A DNA stretch of 64,000 nt from Photorhabdus asymbiotica (GCF_003634575.1 NZ_RBLJ01000001.1:744001-808000), one strand, 5' to 3'. Counted from the stretch's first letter, positions 46,038-55,933 are shown. Numbers and translations: made by a program. The notes: generated from the sequence alone by a model not told the origin.

Positions 46038-46610
46038 CTAACCCTCCACTATATGGTAATTAACCGTTATCCCCATAGGTTTAATCGAGAGATAACCCTG
46101 ATGGATGATCTCCTTAGTGATGTTACTAATTACTTTACCTTTTACCGTCACGGTAAATGACATATCTAAGTTATCTTCAAAAGATATAGATATGTTGTTA
46201 TTTGAATGAATAAAACTTAGGATGTCATTAAGTGATTCAGCCGTTCCATCCCAGTTGTTTGCACCTATTTTAGCTTTGATCACTATCCGATAATTATCAT
46301 CATCCAACTTGACATAACTTTTATCACTATCAAACCGCCCTTTCCATTTGCCACTGTCAAATCCCAATTCATTGATATCAAAAGAGAAGTAATAGTATTC
46401 AATTGGGGTTTGAATCATTCTATTTCTTCCTACCCATTCGCCAATAATATCAAGCTGTTTGCCCTCCGCTTTATCAAGATCAAAACTGCTAATTAGTAAA
46501 TCAGTCGTAGATGCACTCCAGTTAAAAATATCAGTAACAGTTTCAAGCATTCTGACGTATTTTTTACCTTCCATGTGATACGCCGGAATCAGCTTCATAT
46601 ATTTATTCAT
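46038..46610 (-). CDS. Baseplate/tail protein, DUF2612 family
   Basis: 190 residues; KYVRMLETVTDIFNWSASTT and the LDIIGEWVGRNR motif are typical of the DUF2612 (gpI-like) baseplate proteins of contractile phages. It follows the baseplate J gene with a 4-base overlap and precedes the fibre by 2 bases, the usual J-I-fibre order. It probably links fibre and wedge. Confidence 0.85.
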   Translation of the reverse strand: MNKYMKLIPAYHMEGKKYVRMLETVTDIFNWSASTTDLLISSFDLDKAEGKQLDIIGEWVGRNRMIQTPIEYYYFSFDINELGFDSGKWKGRFDSDKSYVKLDDDNYRIVIKAKIGANNWDGTAESLNDILSFIHSNNNISISFEDNLDMSFTVTVKGKVISNITKEIIHQGYLSIKPMGITVNYHIVEG

Positions 46611-47800
46611 TCTAGCACCGTGACTATTTTAATATTTTCAGGTGAACACGTCGGCGCTTCATTAAAGGCTATATCAATGTTAGCCGCTCCAAGGGTTGAT
46701 GCTGATTTACCTACAACCACAGACAGTATTTCATATGTCTGGCTACCATTTTTATTACATAAGTTTGCCGGCACAAATAAGCGAGTAACATATATCCCAT
46801 CACCGATATAAAGTGAGTTGATATAGTCAGATACCTCAGTACGAATATTATTTCCAATATCCGATGTGTATCCAATAAAAGGTTTAATCTGAATTTCAAT
46901 ATAAATTGGCACCAACGTAGGACGATAGAAGTTAATCGTTTTTTTATTGCCAGAGTTATCCGTGACAATTTCAGAAGTGGTGCCAAATGTCGGTATGCCC
47001 GGTGTTTTTTTTATCAGAATGGTTTGAGCAATTTCTTTCGAGTCTCCACCATCAATCACAATCGCAATACTGTGTGCAGGTATGCCGTTTTCATCGGTTT
47101 CGTCCGTGTCGTTGTCATATCCCAGATAACGTGAAACACCATGCAGATTGGCAATAGCACCAATAAGTCCATCCATAATGGTTTTCGAAGGCAATGCGAC
47201 TGAAACTGCTTGCCGAATTCTCAGTTCTGCATCGGTTTCAACACCCCGACCCAGTGTAGCAGCAACAGGGTTTGTCACGGTTTGCCAGCCTAATGTTGGC
47301 GTAGCAATCTGGTTAATCGTGTGAGGCAGTGCGCCAATAGCCCCTGTTTTTTGGCATACCGCCGTTACGGTAGCCTGCCCGTGCATGTCTATAGTGACTT
47401 CATCCGGTAGTGACCAGGTGTTCCCTATATCATCCCGAATAGAAGCATTACGGATAATGGTACCCGCTCGACCAGTTATTAAAACATCTACAGTCGAGTT
47501 ACTGGGGTTTTTTCTGGTAATACCGTTGATTTTGACATTACGAGAAAGCCCCTCACCCACCGCTGTTGCTGGGCTAAATGAGTTGTAAGAGGCAATGATC
47601 GCGTTATTACAACCGTGAACCACATAAGCAATCAACGATAGAAAAACACCGTCTTTGCTGTCAGATTCAATGTAAATATCTTCTCCGTAGATATCCCTGA
47701 ATATTGTCTTCCAGCCATTTAAAATGGTTTGATAATCTGGGGCGTTGATCCCGTTTTTATTAATGGCAGGTAACATTGTGTTGATAATATTTTCATACAT
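46607..47800 (-). CDS. Baseplate J-like wedge protein
   Basis: 397 residues. The central PTLGWQTVTNPVAATLGRGV with ETDAELRIRQ is the BaseplateJ signature (R.R.). N-terminal IFRDIYGEDIYIESDSKDGV and a C-terminal PIYIEIQIKP region agree. It forms the baseplate wedge ring with the gp25-like protein, whose gene overlaps its start by 8 bases. Confidence 0.92.
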   Translation of the reverse strand: MYENIINTMLPAINKNGINAPDYQTILNGWKTIFRDIYGEDIYIESDSKDGVFLSLIAYVVHGCNNAIIASYNSFSPATAVGEGLSRNVKINGITRKNPSNSTVDVLITGRAGTIIRNASIRDDIGNTWSLPDEVTIDMHGQATVTAVCQKTGAIGALPHTINQIATPTLGWQTVTNPVAATLGRGVETDAELRIRQAVSVALPSKTIMDGLIGAIANLHGVSRYLGYDNDTDETDENGIPAHSIAIVIDGGDSKEIAQTILIKKTPGIPTFGTTSEIVTDNSGNKKTINFYRPTLVPIYIEIQIKPFIGYTSDIGNNIRTEVSDYINSLYIGDGIYVTRLFVPANLCNKNGSQTYEILSVVVGKSASTLGAANIDIAFNEAPTCSPENIKIVTVLE

Positions 47801-48140
47801 CAGCCGTTACTCCTGTCTGTCCATAAATCGTGTCAATCGTGACTGTAATGGTGACTTTTCGTGTGTTAGGGTTGCTTTCACTGCGGTAGTGGATAATGTT
47901 TGATACACCAGGTGTTTGCAGTATTCGCTGTTTGATAACCAAGTCATAAAAACCCGATGTGCCTTTACCTAGTACTTTGTCGTAATCGGTTCCCTCTTGG
48001 TTATCAAGAAACCATTCACCACTGCGCAGCATCAAACGTGTTTTCACTGCCTGCGCAACCGCCTCCGGTGAATCAATAAGAAAACTCGCTTCACCACGAC
48101 CAAATACATAGTCGTTGTCAATTTCTCTTCTGTATCTCAT
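47793..48140 (-). CDS. gp25/DUF2634-like baseplate wedge protein
   Basis: 115 residues: SPEAVAQAVKTRLMLRSGEW and FLDNQEGTDYDKVLGK, then VIKQRILQTPGVSNIIHY match the lysozyme-like gp25 family of baseplate wedge subunits. These start sheath assembly. Overlaps spike and J genes (ATGA type). Confidence 0.88.
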   Translation of the reverse strand: MRYRREIDNDYVFGRGEASFLIDSPEAVAQAVKTRLMLRSGEWFLDNQEGTDYDKVLGKGTSGFYDLVIKQRILQTPGVSNIIHYRSESNPNTRKVTITVTIDTIYGQTGVTADV

Positions 48141-48892
48141 TGGGGTTTCCCCGTATTGCTTCCACCCGATTGCACACCACTATGCACATGATTTTTAAAG
48201 CTAATTCCTGCCGCTGTTACATCGTTGCTCACAGTAACCGGGCCTTGCAGGGTTGCTGTGCCACCACCCGCTCCCATTCCCTGCGATAAGTTGCCGTTAA
48301 TAGTGACGTTGCCGTTCAGGATGATTTCAGGTGATGTAATTTCGGTACCACCATTTGCGGTGGCAGTAAGTTTTGCCGGCGTGATAACCGTGACGTTGTG
48401 GCTACCCGGATCAAGTTCGATATAAGCCGCACCATCATCACTTCTCAGTTGCGCGGTGTTTATGCTGATATTAGATATTTTTTGTTGCTGTGATTGTGGG
48501 CCAATAAGCGCAAATCCATCAGATAGGTTGTGTTGCCTAGGATCTACCGGCTCTTGTATGCCGCCCGATTGCCACCAGTAATCAATGCAACGATCAGCAA
48601 ACACGACCAGACATTCATCACCCGCTTTTACCGGGAATGTTAGCGTCACTCCGCCACCTCTTGGGAATACAACCGGAACATCCACCAACAGCGGTAAGGA
48701 TATTGATTCCTGTTCCCCGTTTTTTTTCCTGATTTTCCATCTGATAGCCGGTTGGGCTGTCACTGTTACCGCATCAGCATCAAATGATTGAATAATGCAG
48801 GGCAGAGAAACATACAATCCGGCGCTAATCACTTCTTGCATAGAAAAAAAGACCGCTTCCGGTCTATTTAGTCGTTCGTCAGTATTTATCAT
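48137..48892 (-). CDS. Membrane-piercing spike, Gp138 family
   Basis: 251 residues. The N-terminal OB-like region (ISAGLYVSLPCIIQSFDADA, VVFPRGGGVTLTFPVKAGDE, CIDYWWQSG) is the Gp138 N-domain. A beta-helical part follows (ITSPEIILNGNVTINGNLS), and the C-terminus has FKNHVHSGVQSGG with an HxH apex that binds iron in related spikes. It is the central puncturing device under the tube. Overlaps the hub gene by one base. Confidence 0.88.
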   Translation of the reverse strand: MINTDERLNRPEAVFFSMQEVISAGLYVSLPCIIQSFDADAVTVTAQPAIRWKIRKKNGEQESISLPLLVDVPVVFPRGGGVTLTFPVKAGDECLVVFADRCIDYWWQSGGIQEPVDPRQHNLSDGFALIGPQSQQQKISNISINTAQLRSDDGAAYIELDPGSHNVTVITPAKLTATANGGTEITSPEIILNGNVTINGNLSQGMGAGGGTATLQGPVTVSNDVTAAGISFKNHVHSGVQSGGSNTGKPQ

Positions 48893-49845
48893 CAGCTATC
48901 TGCCTTATCTTTATTGCGAGTTGATTGATTCAGCAGTGTGTGATCGCTCTTAGCGATGCACATCATTTTCATGTACCACTCAGTTTCGCGAGTGTCGCCG
49001 GAATAATTGACATTGAAGACAATGTAATCACCGTCAGCATCCAACATTGCTGGCCGTTCTTTCGGCTTCTCATGATTCTCAGGCTTAGATATTTCGCCAG
49101 TAGAGAGATCAGCCGGCTGGATTGAGCGGTTATCCAGCCGGATTAATGTGCCAGGGCGGATATTCGGATTAATTAAGCACGTAACGTTAATACCCGATCC
49201 GATAGTCTGTTCAGGCATACCAATCAAACCCGTTTTTAATGTGAGTACAACAGCTTCAGTTAAGTATTTATTTTTAGGCACAATATGTAACTGGTTATCT
49301 TCATAGCGCCAGTTGGCATCACACTGTTTTGCCAGGTCAGAGACTTCATTGCGGTGCATACCAAAAAGCACTTTTCCTCTGGGTGAAGCTGACTTTCTGA
49401 ATTCAGGACGCAAGCCAGCGGTAATGCCATATTTGGCAATATCACGCATTAGTAAGTGATCTAAATCTGCTTGCGAATATCCCGCCGCAATGGTGGTATT
49501 CACTGTCGCGTAATTATGGGGTTCGTCTCCGTCTGCCGCCTGAATAACAACGCAAGTATCTGTTGGGCTATCCCTCGTTACATGGGTGTACTGAATTTGA
49601 CCTGCAAATATTTGTCCTGAATTCCCTTTGTAGCCCGCCACAAATTTAATCGTTTTAAACTCATTTTTGCGTAATTTATTACTGGTTTCGTTATTCAGAT
49701 TATATATCGTAAAAATACCCGTAGCAGGATAGGAAGATTCCGTTACGCTAATATCAAATTTGATTTTCAGGTTTGATAAATCTACTTTTTCGCCTTTTTC
49801 GTCAACAACAATAAGGTGACATTCTCTTATCCACTGTTTTGACAT
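48892..49845 (-). CDS. Baseplate hub protein
   Basis: 317 residues: KIKFDISVTESSYPATGIFT, IYNLNNET, then AGYKGNSGQIFAGQIQYTHV and SDLAKQCDANWRYEDNQLHI. This is the hub (gp27/gpD-like) fold of small contractile tails of the KPP10/Pam3 sort. It joins tube, spike and wedge. It follows the plug gene after 62 bases that contain a weak terminator. Confidence 0.8.
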   Translation of the reverse strand: MSKQWIRECHLIVVDEKGEKVDLSNLKIKFDISVTESSYPATGIFTIYNLNNETSNKLRKNEFKTIKFVAGYKGNSGQIFAGQIQYTHVTRDSPTDTCVVIQAADGDEPHNYATVNTTIAAGYSQADLDHLLMRDIAKYGITAGLRPEFRKSASPRGKVLFGMHRNEVSDLAKQCDANWRYEDNQLHIVPKNKYLTEAVVLTLKTGLIGMPEQTIGSGINVTCLINPNIRPGTLIRLDNRSIQPADLSTGEISKPENHEKPKERPAMLDADGDYIVFNVNYSGDTRETEWYMKMMCIAKSDHTLLNQSTRNKDKADS

Positions 49846-49862
49846 AATTCACCTAATTAACA

Positions 49863-49888
49863 GAAAAAAAAACCGCAATTAAGCGGCA
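49863..49888 (-). terminator. Weak internal terminator in the tail operon
   Basis: CCGC-TTAATT-GCGG followed on the minus strand by nine T residues. It lies between plug and hub. An antiterminated polymerase would ignore it, otherwise it would reduce distal gene expression. Confidence 0.55.
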
Positions 49889-49907
49889 TGTGTAATAAAT
49901 TATCCAG

Positions 49908-50213
49908 TTAATTTGTTATAAAATATAATTTATCCTCTTCACCAAGATTACTCCTTAAAGGTTTTTCTTGGTTTATATCACCATAGAAAATTAATGAACC
50001 GTTAAAACCAAGATGACGATATTGCTCAAGCAAATTAGCACCAAAAATCAGCGGCAAACCGGTGACTATTGGCTCACTGTCCGACGTCATAATATCCAGA
50101 ATCCAACCCGCAATATCACGCCAAATGAGTTTCATTTTATAGTTAATACCATCCAATTGAACATCGAATTGCTGATTTATCGGTGATAAAGGTATTTCTA
50201 CAATCCCAGCCAT
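49908..50213 (-). CDS. Baseplate plug-like protein
   Basis: 101 residues, MAGIVEIPLSPINQQFDVQL, then YKMKLIWRDIAGWILDIM and NLLEQYRHLGFNGSLIFY. This is the small plug protein (DUF6983 type) that seals the tube tip in this class of contractile tails. It overlaps the preceding gene by 16 bases. Confidence 0.8.
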   Translation of the reverse strand: MAGIVEIPLSPINQQFDVQLDGINYKMKLIWRDIAGWILDIMTSDSEPIVTGLPLIFGANLLEQYRHLGFNGSLIFYGDINQEKPLRSNLGEEDKLYFITN

Positions 50214-50803
50214 TTTTTCCCCCGCTCTATAATATAGTCAAGAATAACTCGTGGTAATGATGGCTTCACCGTGACTTTGGTTCCTACATTAATCACAGGT
50301 GCCGTATCTTCAGGATGTTTCATATTTTCAGCAGGCGCGGCTTGTTCTTCAGATGTTTCAACAATAATGATTTCACGCAGGTTTAAAATCACTGATAGAA
50401 CATTTTCACTGGTTTTATCCGTTGTGACAGTCATATCTTTAATCAACATATTTTTATATAAGCGTTTCCCGGTTACGACATCAAAAGGTTTATGTGATGC
50501 CCTAAGATCGAGTAACTGTTGATACACCGCACGCGGACTGGTTCCAAGGCTCAACCCAGTAGAAATATCAAATACCTTTGTCGTATCCATGATATCAAGC
50601 AACGAGCCACCACCCGAAAAACCTAACTCCATTCTCACTTCTGATGGGCTGTCATAAATATGATCACTGATTGTCACCCCCTGTTGGACCGGATGATCCG
50701 TTATATTGGATGTATCCGTATGGGTTTCTGAAATAATGACACTCGGGACAATGGCACCTATTTTTCTCGTTTGCTGAGAAAACATAACTGATAATATATC
50801 CAT
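50198..50803 (-). CDS. Baseplate protein with Dit-like N-terminal domain
   Basis: 201 residues. VTISDHIYDSPSEVRMELGF and LLDLRASHKPFDVVTGKRLY, then NMLIKDMTVTTDKTSENVLS are typical of the distal-tail (Dit)-like proteins of small contractile phages. The C-terminus is a Pro-rich tail. It is two bases from the tape measure stop. Confidence 0.82.
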   Translation of the reverse strand: MDILSVMFSQQTRKIGAIVPSVIISETHTDTSNITDHPVQQGVTISDHIYDSPSEVRMELGFSGGGSLLDIMDTTKVFDISTGLSLGTSPRAVYQQLLDLRASHKPFDVVTGKRLYKNMLIKDMTVTTDKTSENVLSVILNLREIIIVETSEEQAAPAENMKHPEDTAPVINVGTKVTVKPSLPRVILDYIIERGKKWLGL

Positions 50804-50805
50804 TG

Positions 50806-52593
50806 TTATCTCACCTGTGTTTGCATATTTCGAAGTAGCATACTGTGAGTCCGTTCTACCGCTTCTCCAGTCAATCTTGCCGCTTCTTTAGGAAATTCAA
50901 CGCCATTAATCTCAATATGATAATTAACTTCCCCTATTCCCTGCATATTATTATTGCCGGCAGGAGCCGGCGAACGAAGCAGGAAATTGTGAGTCACTCC
51001 CTGATGATTGATCATATTGTTGATATTCGTCATCGCACCGCTAAGCATATGAGGAACAATGGAAATGTTTTTCCACGAATTAGCTATATTATTGAGATGC
51101 TCAGTTAAACCCAAAGGTTTTTTCGCTGGCGGCGGCTCTCCAAGAATCGCCGCCCTAATAAATTCTGGTGAATAAGGATTACCACCAATCTCCACTACCA
51201 TCATTTTATCAATCAACCTTTGCATCACGTCAGGATCGGTTAAATCAAGGAACGCATCCTTAGAAACTCCCATCATTTTAGACACGCTGGCAATGTAGGC
51301 TTTAGTCTGATTACCGTCTTTTGATGGCGCCCATGTCGGAATAATACTTGCAATGGTTTGTAGCTTTTTTCCTGTGGTCTTGCCACTAAAATAACGTCTC
51401 AACTGATGAGCGGTAGCCTTTAATCCACTATATGCATCCGGAAACTTAGCAAATCTGTGTCCTGGGCTATCCTCACGGACTGCCCCTCTCTGATTTACAA
51501 AGTTCATATTTAACGGGTTGTTATTCCTGGCCCCTCTGGAAGATATGAGTTTCTTTAGTCTTGCTGCTGTAAGCTCAGTGTTAAAAATGTCCATCGACTG
51601 ATTAACTGTAGCTTTTAAACCGTGATGAACCTCATGATGAACCTCAGGCTGCTTAATAACTCCAGCTTTACGATGTTTTTTATTGAGTGGCTTATTCTTG
51701 CGTTGCTTTTTCTCTTTACTTAATTGGCTTGATACCTTTCCGGGAATATCAGCAATTTTCTGACTGTGACCTTTATCAATGACAAGCTTACTACCATCAA
51801 GTTGTTTCTGGTATTTTTCATAATTATCTTTGCTAAAAAACGGTGTCGAGTCGGAAGCCATATAAAGTCCATGAGTTGACATCCAACTATTAAGTTGATC
51901 AAACGTTAACAGTGGTTTCTTATTTACTTCATGTTCTTTTCGCCGCCGTTGTATGGTTTCACCCACAGTTTCGTGATTTTTCTTTGCTTCTTCTTGTAGT
52001 GTATTTAATCGACTATTAAGATCGAATAATGTCCCCAGTGTAGTTTTTCTTCCTGTGAATTTCCATAATTCATTCAGTGTCTTCAATAAGTCGTTAGCTG
52101 CAACTTCCCCTTTGTTTAACCATTTAACTAATTCCTCAATCGCATTAAATATGTCATCACTATCAAGTGTGTGGGTATTTTGATTAGCACGCCCCACCGT
52201 GGCTTTTAATCGCGGCTCACTCATCGATGTTATCAAAGAAGCAGTATTAACATGGCCGCCATTGGCATCATGCCGCGGAATACCAATCTTCGGTAGCACG
52301 CTTGCTACACTTCCCTTTCCCTCCGTCTGGCTAATTCTCTCATCAATGGATTTAATTTTTTCAATCGTTGGACCTGTTTCCTGTAACTTCCCGTAGAACT
52401 TATCCAGCCCGTCAGTGATTTGGGTGATAAAATTAACCACCGCTGATGTTGCGCCTTCAATTTCCGCCCTCATTTTGAGAACATTAGCTGTTACTTCGGT
52501 GATAACAGCTATAAATTTACGCTGTCCCACCTCGTCGACATCAAACTTAAGTGATACCAGGAAATCTCTCATTGTTTCAGCGTCATTACTCAT
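50806..52593 (-). CDS. Tape measure protein with muramidase-like domain
   Basis: 595 residues. The N-terminal SNDAETMRDFLVSLKFDVDE VGQRKFIAVITEVTANVL is the tape-measure start of this phage group. The middle is low-complexity and basic (KEKKQRKNKPLNKKHRK). Residues about 360-500 contain RGARNNNPLNMNFVNQRGAV, FPDAYSGLKATAHQLRRYFS and IIPTWAPSKDGNQTKAYIAS, a structural-lysozyme-like domain. It sets tube length, here a short tail, and may open the cell wall. Confidence 0.88.
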   Translation of the reverse strand: MSNDAETMRDFLVSLKFDVDEVGQRKFIAVITEVTANVLKMRAEIEGATSAVVNFITQITDGLDKFYGKLQETGPTIEKIKSIDERISQTEGKGSVASVLPKIGIPRHDANGGHVNTASLITSMSEPRLKATVGRANQNTHTLDSDDIFNAIEELVKWLNKGEVAANDLLKTLNELWKFTGRKTTLGTLFDLNSRLNTLQEEAKKNHETVGETIQRRRKEHEVNKKPLLTFDQLNSWMSTHGLYMASDSTPFFSKDNYEKYQKQLDGSKLVIDKGHSQKIADIPGKVSSQLSKEKKQRKNKPLNKKHRKAGVIKQPEVHHEVHHGLKATVNQSMDIFNTELTAARLKKLISSRGARNNNPLNMNFVNQRGAVREDSPGHRFAKFPDAYSGLKATAHQLRRYFSGKTTGKKLQTIASIIPTWAPSKDGNQTKAYIASVSKMMGVSKDAFLDLTDPDVMQRLIDKMMVVEIGGNPYSPEFIRAAILGEPPPAKKPLGLTEHLNNIANSWKNISIVPHMLSGAMTNINNMINHQGVTHNFLLRSPAPAGNNNMQGIGEVNYHIEINGVEFPKEAARLTGEAVERTHSMLLRNMQTQVR

Positions 52594-52819
52594 TTCGCCA
52601 CCTCTCTATCATGGCCTCATTTTCCGATTTAACATCAAGGGCATCATTCATCAATGCAATATCAGCCAGGTCAAGCATGCCATCTTTTAATGATTCATAA
52701 CGGCACATGCCTGCAATGACCGGGCGTAACAGATAATCACGCCCTTTCGGGAGAGTTTCAAAATTTAGGCTAGGTTGTCCTGGAATTACATTTCGCTCTC
52801 TAATAGGGCGGGAAAAAAA
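52586..52819 (-). CDS. -1 frameshift extension of the tail assembly chaperone (DUF6889-like)
   Basis: Beginning at the seven-T run (52813-52819) the -1 frame reads SRPIRERNVIPGQPSLNFE, TLPKGRDYLLRPVIAGMCRY, ESLKDGMLDLADIALMNDAL, DVKSENEAMIERWRNE and stops at 52586, overlapping the tape measure start by 8 bases. RPVIAGMCRYESL...LADIA.MNDALDV is the DUF6889 pattern. There is no plausible start codon before its conserved part. In phages the TAC and TAC-T proteins are made from one mRNA by such slippage. Confidence 0.75.
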   Translation of the reverse strand, partial: FFSRPIRERNVIPGQPSLNFETLPKGRDYLLRPVIAGMCRYESLKDGMLDLADIALMNDALDVKSENEAMIERWRNE

Positions 52820-53196
52820 TTTCCCAATGAATCTCGGATAATAAAACCCACAATTTTAAGCAGTTGTAAACCGTTGATGTCATCGAACATCAATACCTGA
52901 CCATCAGGTTCATAAATCTTGCTCCATATGCCACTCTGTTCACGGGAAACTATTGATAAGCAAATATCATTAATTTCATACCGGTTGGACTTTCCCAGCG
53001 CAGTAATGGATTCAATCAAATAAGGAATCAGTTCTTCAAAGCGGGTCGCGCTATCATCATTTCTGTCTGCGGCGATCTTTTGCATCAATGGCCCAAGTGC
53101 AGGAATAGCTGGAGACAAGGCCACCGCCAGATCCTGTTGTTGAAAAGCGTTCAGTTTGCCAGTGCGATATTTTTTACCGTCAATTTCAAATTCCAT
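52786..53196 (-). CDS. Tail assembly chaperone (TAC)
   Basis: 136 residues, MEFEIDGKKYRTGKLNAFQQ and ending SLGNFFPALLESEM. It lies between the tube and tape-measure genes, the invariant position of tail assembly chaperones, which hold the tape measure during tube polymerisation. Its last codons AAT TTT TTT CCC form a T-TTT-TTT slippery site. Confidence 0.85.
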   Translation of the reverse strand: MEFEIDGKKYRTGKLNAFQQQDLAVALSPAIPALGPLMQKIAADRNDDSATRFEELIPYLIESITALGKSNRYEINDICLSIVSREQSGIWSKIYEPDGQVLMFDDINGLQLLKIVGFIIRDSLGNFFPALLESEM

Positions 53197-53308
53197 AAGC
53201 TCCCCTTAAAACTTAGCCTAAAACCGCGTAAGTCACCGAAGCACAAGACTGATTATGAACATGCAGGCAAATGCCCCGGCTAGTTTCAGCGTTTGTAAAG
53301 TAAACTGG

Positions 53309-53749
53309 TTAGAATGTGCCTAACATGATGTCGATTTTTCCGCAATCAAATACCCAAGCAACGGTATTACCTGCTTTGGAATTCTGTAAATCCGGCTGTT
53401 TCTGAAAGGCGACGGAACGTGCAACAACAACGTCGTTACTCTCCTTGTTTCGAATCATAATCACGTTATTACCCCATGCGGCTGATGAAAGCGATTGTGT
53501 ACTCAACATAGCGTTCAGTTTTGCGTTTACCGGGCTGGTTTTAAGTAAGTTAACCGTAATGGTTCCAGATTTGGTAGCGTGCAATGAATGCATAACTTCA
53601 CCATCTGCACCTGTGGTCATGGTGTTTTTGCTTTCTGACATTGTCACTACGATGCCCTCGTCAGAGAGGGCCGCGCCGTTACCAAGATCAAAAGAACCCC
53701 CTACCCCTGTAATAGAAGCAGAGACATCAAGAAAAGAATACGTAGCCAT
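53309..53749 (-). CDS. Tail tube protein (DUF3277 family)
   Basis: Start at ATG 53749 (MATYSFLDVSASITGVGGSF); AAGGA precedes it, and the TTG two codons earlier is unlikely. The 146-residue protein with TMTTGADGEVMHSLHATKSG, TITVNLLKTSPVN and MIRNKESNDVVVARSVAFQK is the DUF3277 tube protein of KPP10/Pam3-type tails. It polymerises inside the sheath. Confidence 0.88.
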   Translation of the reverse strand: MATYSFLDVSASITGVGGSFDLGNGAALSDEGIVVTMSESKNTMTTGADGEVMHSLHATKSGTITVNLLKTSPVNAKLNAMLSTQSLSSAAWGNNVIMIRNKESNDVVVARSVAFQKQPDLQNSKAGNTVAWVFDCGKIDIMLGTF

Positions 53750-53758
53750 TTTCAATCC

Positions 53759-55225
53759 TTATCTGTTTACATTAATGATGACATCAGCGTAATGAACAGC
53801 GCCTGCTAATTTGATAGCGCACTGAATAACCGGTACTTTTCTGGCCTCTCTGTCAGCTTGTGCCTGCGTTGCAATGGGTGGCGCATAAACGTAATAACCT
53901 TTTGTCAATGTTTCCCCAGTATTCAACGCACCAATCGGATCACCACCCCATACCCCATGAGCGATCAACCCATTCATCACAGCTTGAGCAAGTGACTGTT
54001 CAACGTTAGTCATTAGGCGTGTGACACCTTCATCAGTTTGGGGAATTTTGCTGGTACTGGTGTAAAGCAGGTTATAAAGATTGTTCTGAACGTAGTTCTG
54101 CAACCAGTCCAGACCGTGACGTTCATCAATGAAATCACCGTTTGCCATGACGCCTTCCTGAATAATAGCGGTGTCATTGTTATATTTAACAAAAACGTTG
54201 CCGTTTTTCTTTTTCAACGCGTTGGCTTGGGTTGCGGTGAGATTTTCCGCCGTAACCGCAGGTTCTTGTTTAAATTTCAGGGTAATAGTGGTGTTGTTAC
54301 CGTTGAAATTGACAGTAAACATACGCCCCATCAGAGAAGCCACGATGTAAGGTTTACCCGTTGAATATTGCCAGAGCGTGCGCTGATAATTTCCCTCTTT
54401 CAGTTTTGATCCGGTATCAGTACCAACATCAGCATCCAATACCGATGTTTTTTGCACAGTATGCCCATAGATTCGAGAAACAGATGCAGATTCAATGTAA
54501 TCAGCAACAGACAGAATATCTTCATCTGTCAGCGTGTCGTCAGCAATAACCAGCCCATACCAACCACTAGACGCAGCACCCAATATTGCCACGGCTTCAG
54601 CAATCGTTTCTGCTTTGGTAGGTTCGATAACGGTAGCGCCAGATTCTCCGTCTAGTTTTAGCAAATCACCAATGTACGTTCCGCTAGCCTGTGAAACATA
54701 ACCAATAGTACTTGCAGAATTTGGTGCCACAGTGAAACGTGCAGATGAACTATCATATGTCACTGAACAATCTTTCAGCTTTTCCGCTAGCCGTTGGGCA
54801 ACACCATTAAGATTTGTCTCCTTACTAAAATCGATATCACTGCATATCACCTCTTTACCGTTAAGCGTTAACTTAAAAGAACCATTTGTAACAGCAGTAA
54901 ATTTACTAAGCGCTTGTTGTTGCTTAGTCAGTACTGCTCCTTGCAAAGAGGCTCCAACATGGTTTTTAGCCCAGCGGCCAATGTACAAATCGACAGGGCG
55001 CGGTGACTGGGAGTAATAAAGCGTTGCGGTTTGGTACTCTGGTGTATCCATACCGAAATCTGCCCCTACGCCATCGATATTAGAATATCGGCGTAAACGC
55101 TCATGAGTATTGATCACGTTGCTTGCACCGACGATCAGTAACGCACCAAAGTTTCGGGCCTGAGCCGCATGAGGAGCCATATTCAACGTGACATTGATAA
55201 TGTTTGAAACAGGTAAACCCTGCAT
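53759..55225 (-). CDS. Contractile tail sheath (DUF3383 family)
   Basis: 488 residues: [20 protein letters not shown] at the N-terminus, [38 protein letters not shown] and [20 protein letters not shown]. This is the DUF3383 sheath family, found in small contractile phages and R-type bacteriocins. It contracts to drive the tube through the target envelope. Its presence is the clearest proof that this cluster encodes a contractile particle. Confidence 0.92.
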   Translation of the reverse strand: MQGLPVSNIINVTLNMAPHAAQARNFGALLIVGASNVINTHERLRRYSNIDGVGADFGMDTPEYQTATLYYSQSPRPVDLYIGRWAKNHVGASLQGAVLTKQQQALSKFTAVTNGSFKLTLNGKEVICSDIDFSKETNLNGVAQRLAEKLKDCSVTYDSSSARFTVAPNSASTIGYVSQASGTYIGDLLKLDGESGATVIEPTKAETIAEAVAILGAASSGWYGLVIADDTLTDEDILSVADYIESASVSRIYGHTVQKTSVLDADVGTDTGSKLKEGNYQRTLWQYSTGKPYIVASLMGRMFTVNFNGNNTTITLKFKQEPAVTAENLTATQANALKKKNGNVFVKYNNDTAIIQEGVMANGDFIDERHGLDWLQNYVQNNLYNLLYTSTSKIPQTDEGVTRLMTNVEQSLAQAVMNGLIAHGVWGGDPIGALNTGETLTKGYYVYAPPIATQAQADREARKVPVIQCAIKLAGAVHYADVIINVNR

Positions 55226-55228
55226 AAT

Positions 55229-55771
55229 TTAATCTCCAAAGAATTTGACTGGCGCTTCTACCAGTGATTTAACACCGTATTCACGCACCACTTTTCGCCG
55301 CAAGGTGATCATCATGTCATAACGATGCACCCACTGATTATTGATAAGCTCAGGTAAAGAAGTTAGCCGGGTATATTTGTCTACTGAAAGACCGAAACGC
55401 CTCAATTCGTCATTGTTCTGACTAACCGTCAATCCATCACGAAAACAGGTCCCGTACCGCTGGCAGTTCGGGCCATAAAACGAAATCAAACACTCGATTT
55501 CTTCATACCGCCATAACTCAGTACTTTCTTCGGTTTGGTTCTCAAAGGCCGGAGATACGTCCGAAATAAAGCCCGTAATGCCAAAATCACACCCATTATC
55601 TTCCGATAACAGTGGTGATTGTGATGATGTCCATCGGGAACGCACTTTATCGTCAGGCAAACCAGAAACACCACACACCCAATGACGCAGTACGTGCTCC
55701 AGATCATCATCGTACTCAGGCCCAGGAGTGACAGGCGTTAACCAACCAGCTTTATCACTACCGTTGCTCAT
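55229..55771 (-). CDS. Neck/tail terminator protein (LIC_12616-like)
   Basis: Start at ATG 55771 (MSNGSDKAGWLTPVTPGPEY) with GGAGG 8 bases upstream. 180 residues; LEHVLRHWVCGVSGLPDDKV and RSRW, IECLISFYGPNCQRYGTCFR and the C-terminal RYDMMITLRRKVVREYGVKS match the phage neck terminator group. It probably caps the sheath end that would face a head in a phage; in a tailocin it finishes the tail. First structural gene after the terminator region. Confidence 0.82.
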   Translation of the reverse strand: MSNGSDKAGWLTPVTPGPEYDDDLEHVLRHWVCGVSGLPDDKVRSRWTSSQSPLLSEDNGCDFGITGFISDVSPAFENQTEESTELWRYEEIECLISFYGPNCQRYGTCFRDGLTVSQNNDELRRFGLSVDKYTRLTSLPELINNQWVHRYDMMITLRRKVVREYGVKSLVEAPVKFFGD

Positions 55772-55815
55772 CAAAAATACCTCCACCAAACAGCAATAAC
55801 TCGCAATGCAGCTGA

Positions 55816-55845
55816 ATAAACTAAGCCCCTATGAAGGCTTAGTTC
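55816..55845 (-). terminator. Hairpin between Q and tail operon (3 of 3)
   Basis: AACTAAGCC / GGCTTAGTT palindrome with a 7-9-base loop, then TTATTC. It lies 45-75 bases before the neck gene. Confidence 0.65.
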
Positions 55846-55933
55846 ACCGCATCAGGTTATGATTGATTTAACAGGGATACCGACCGCAAAGAAGGTAAAA
55901 AAATATGCGTAAGTGATTCACGGCGGTAAATAC

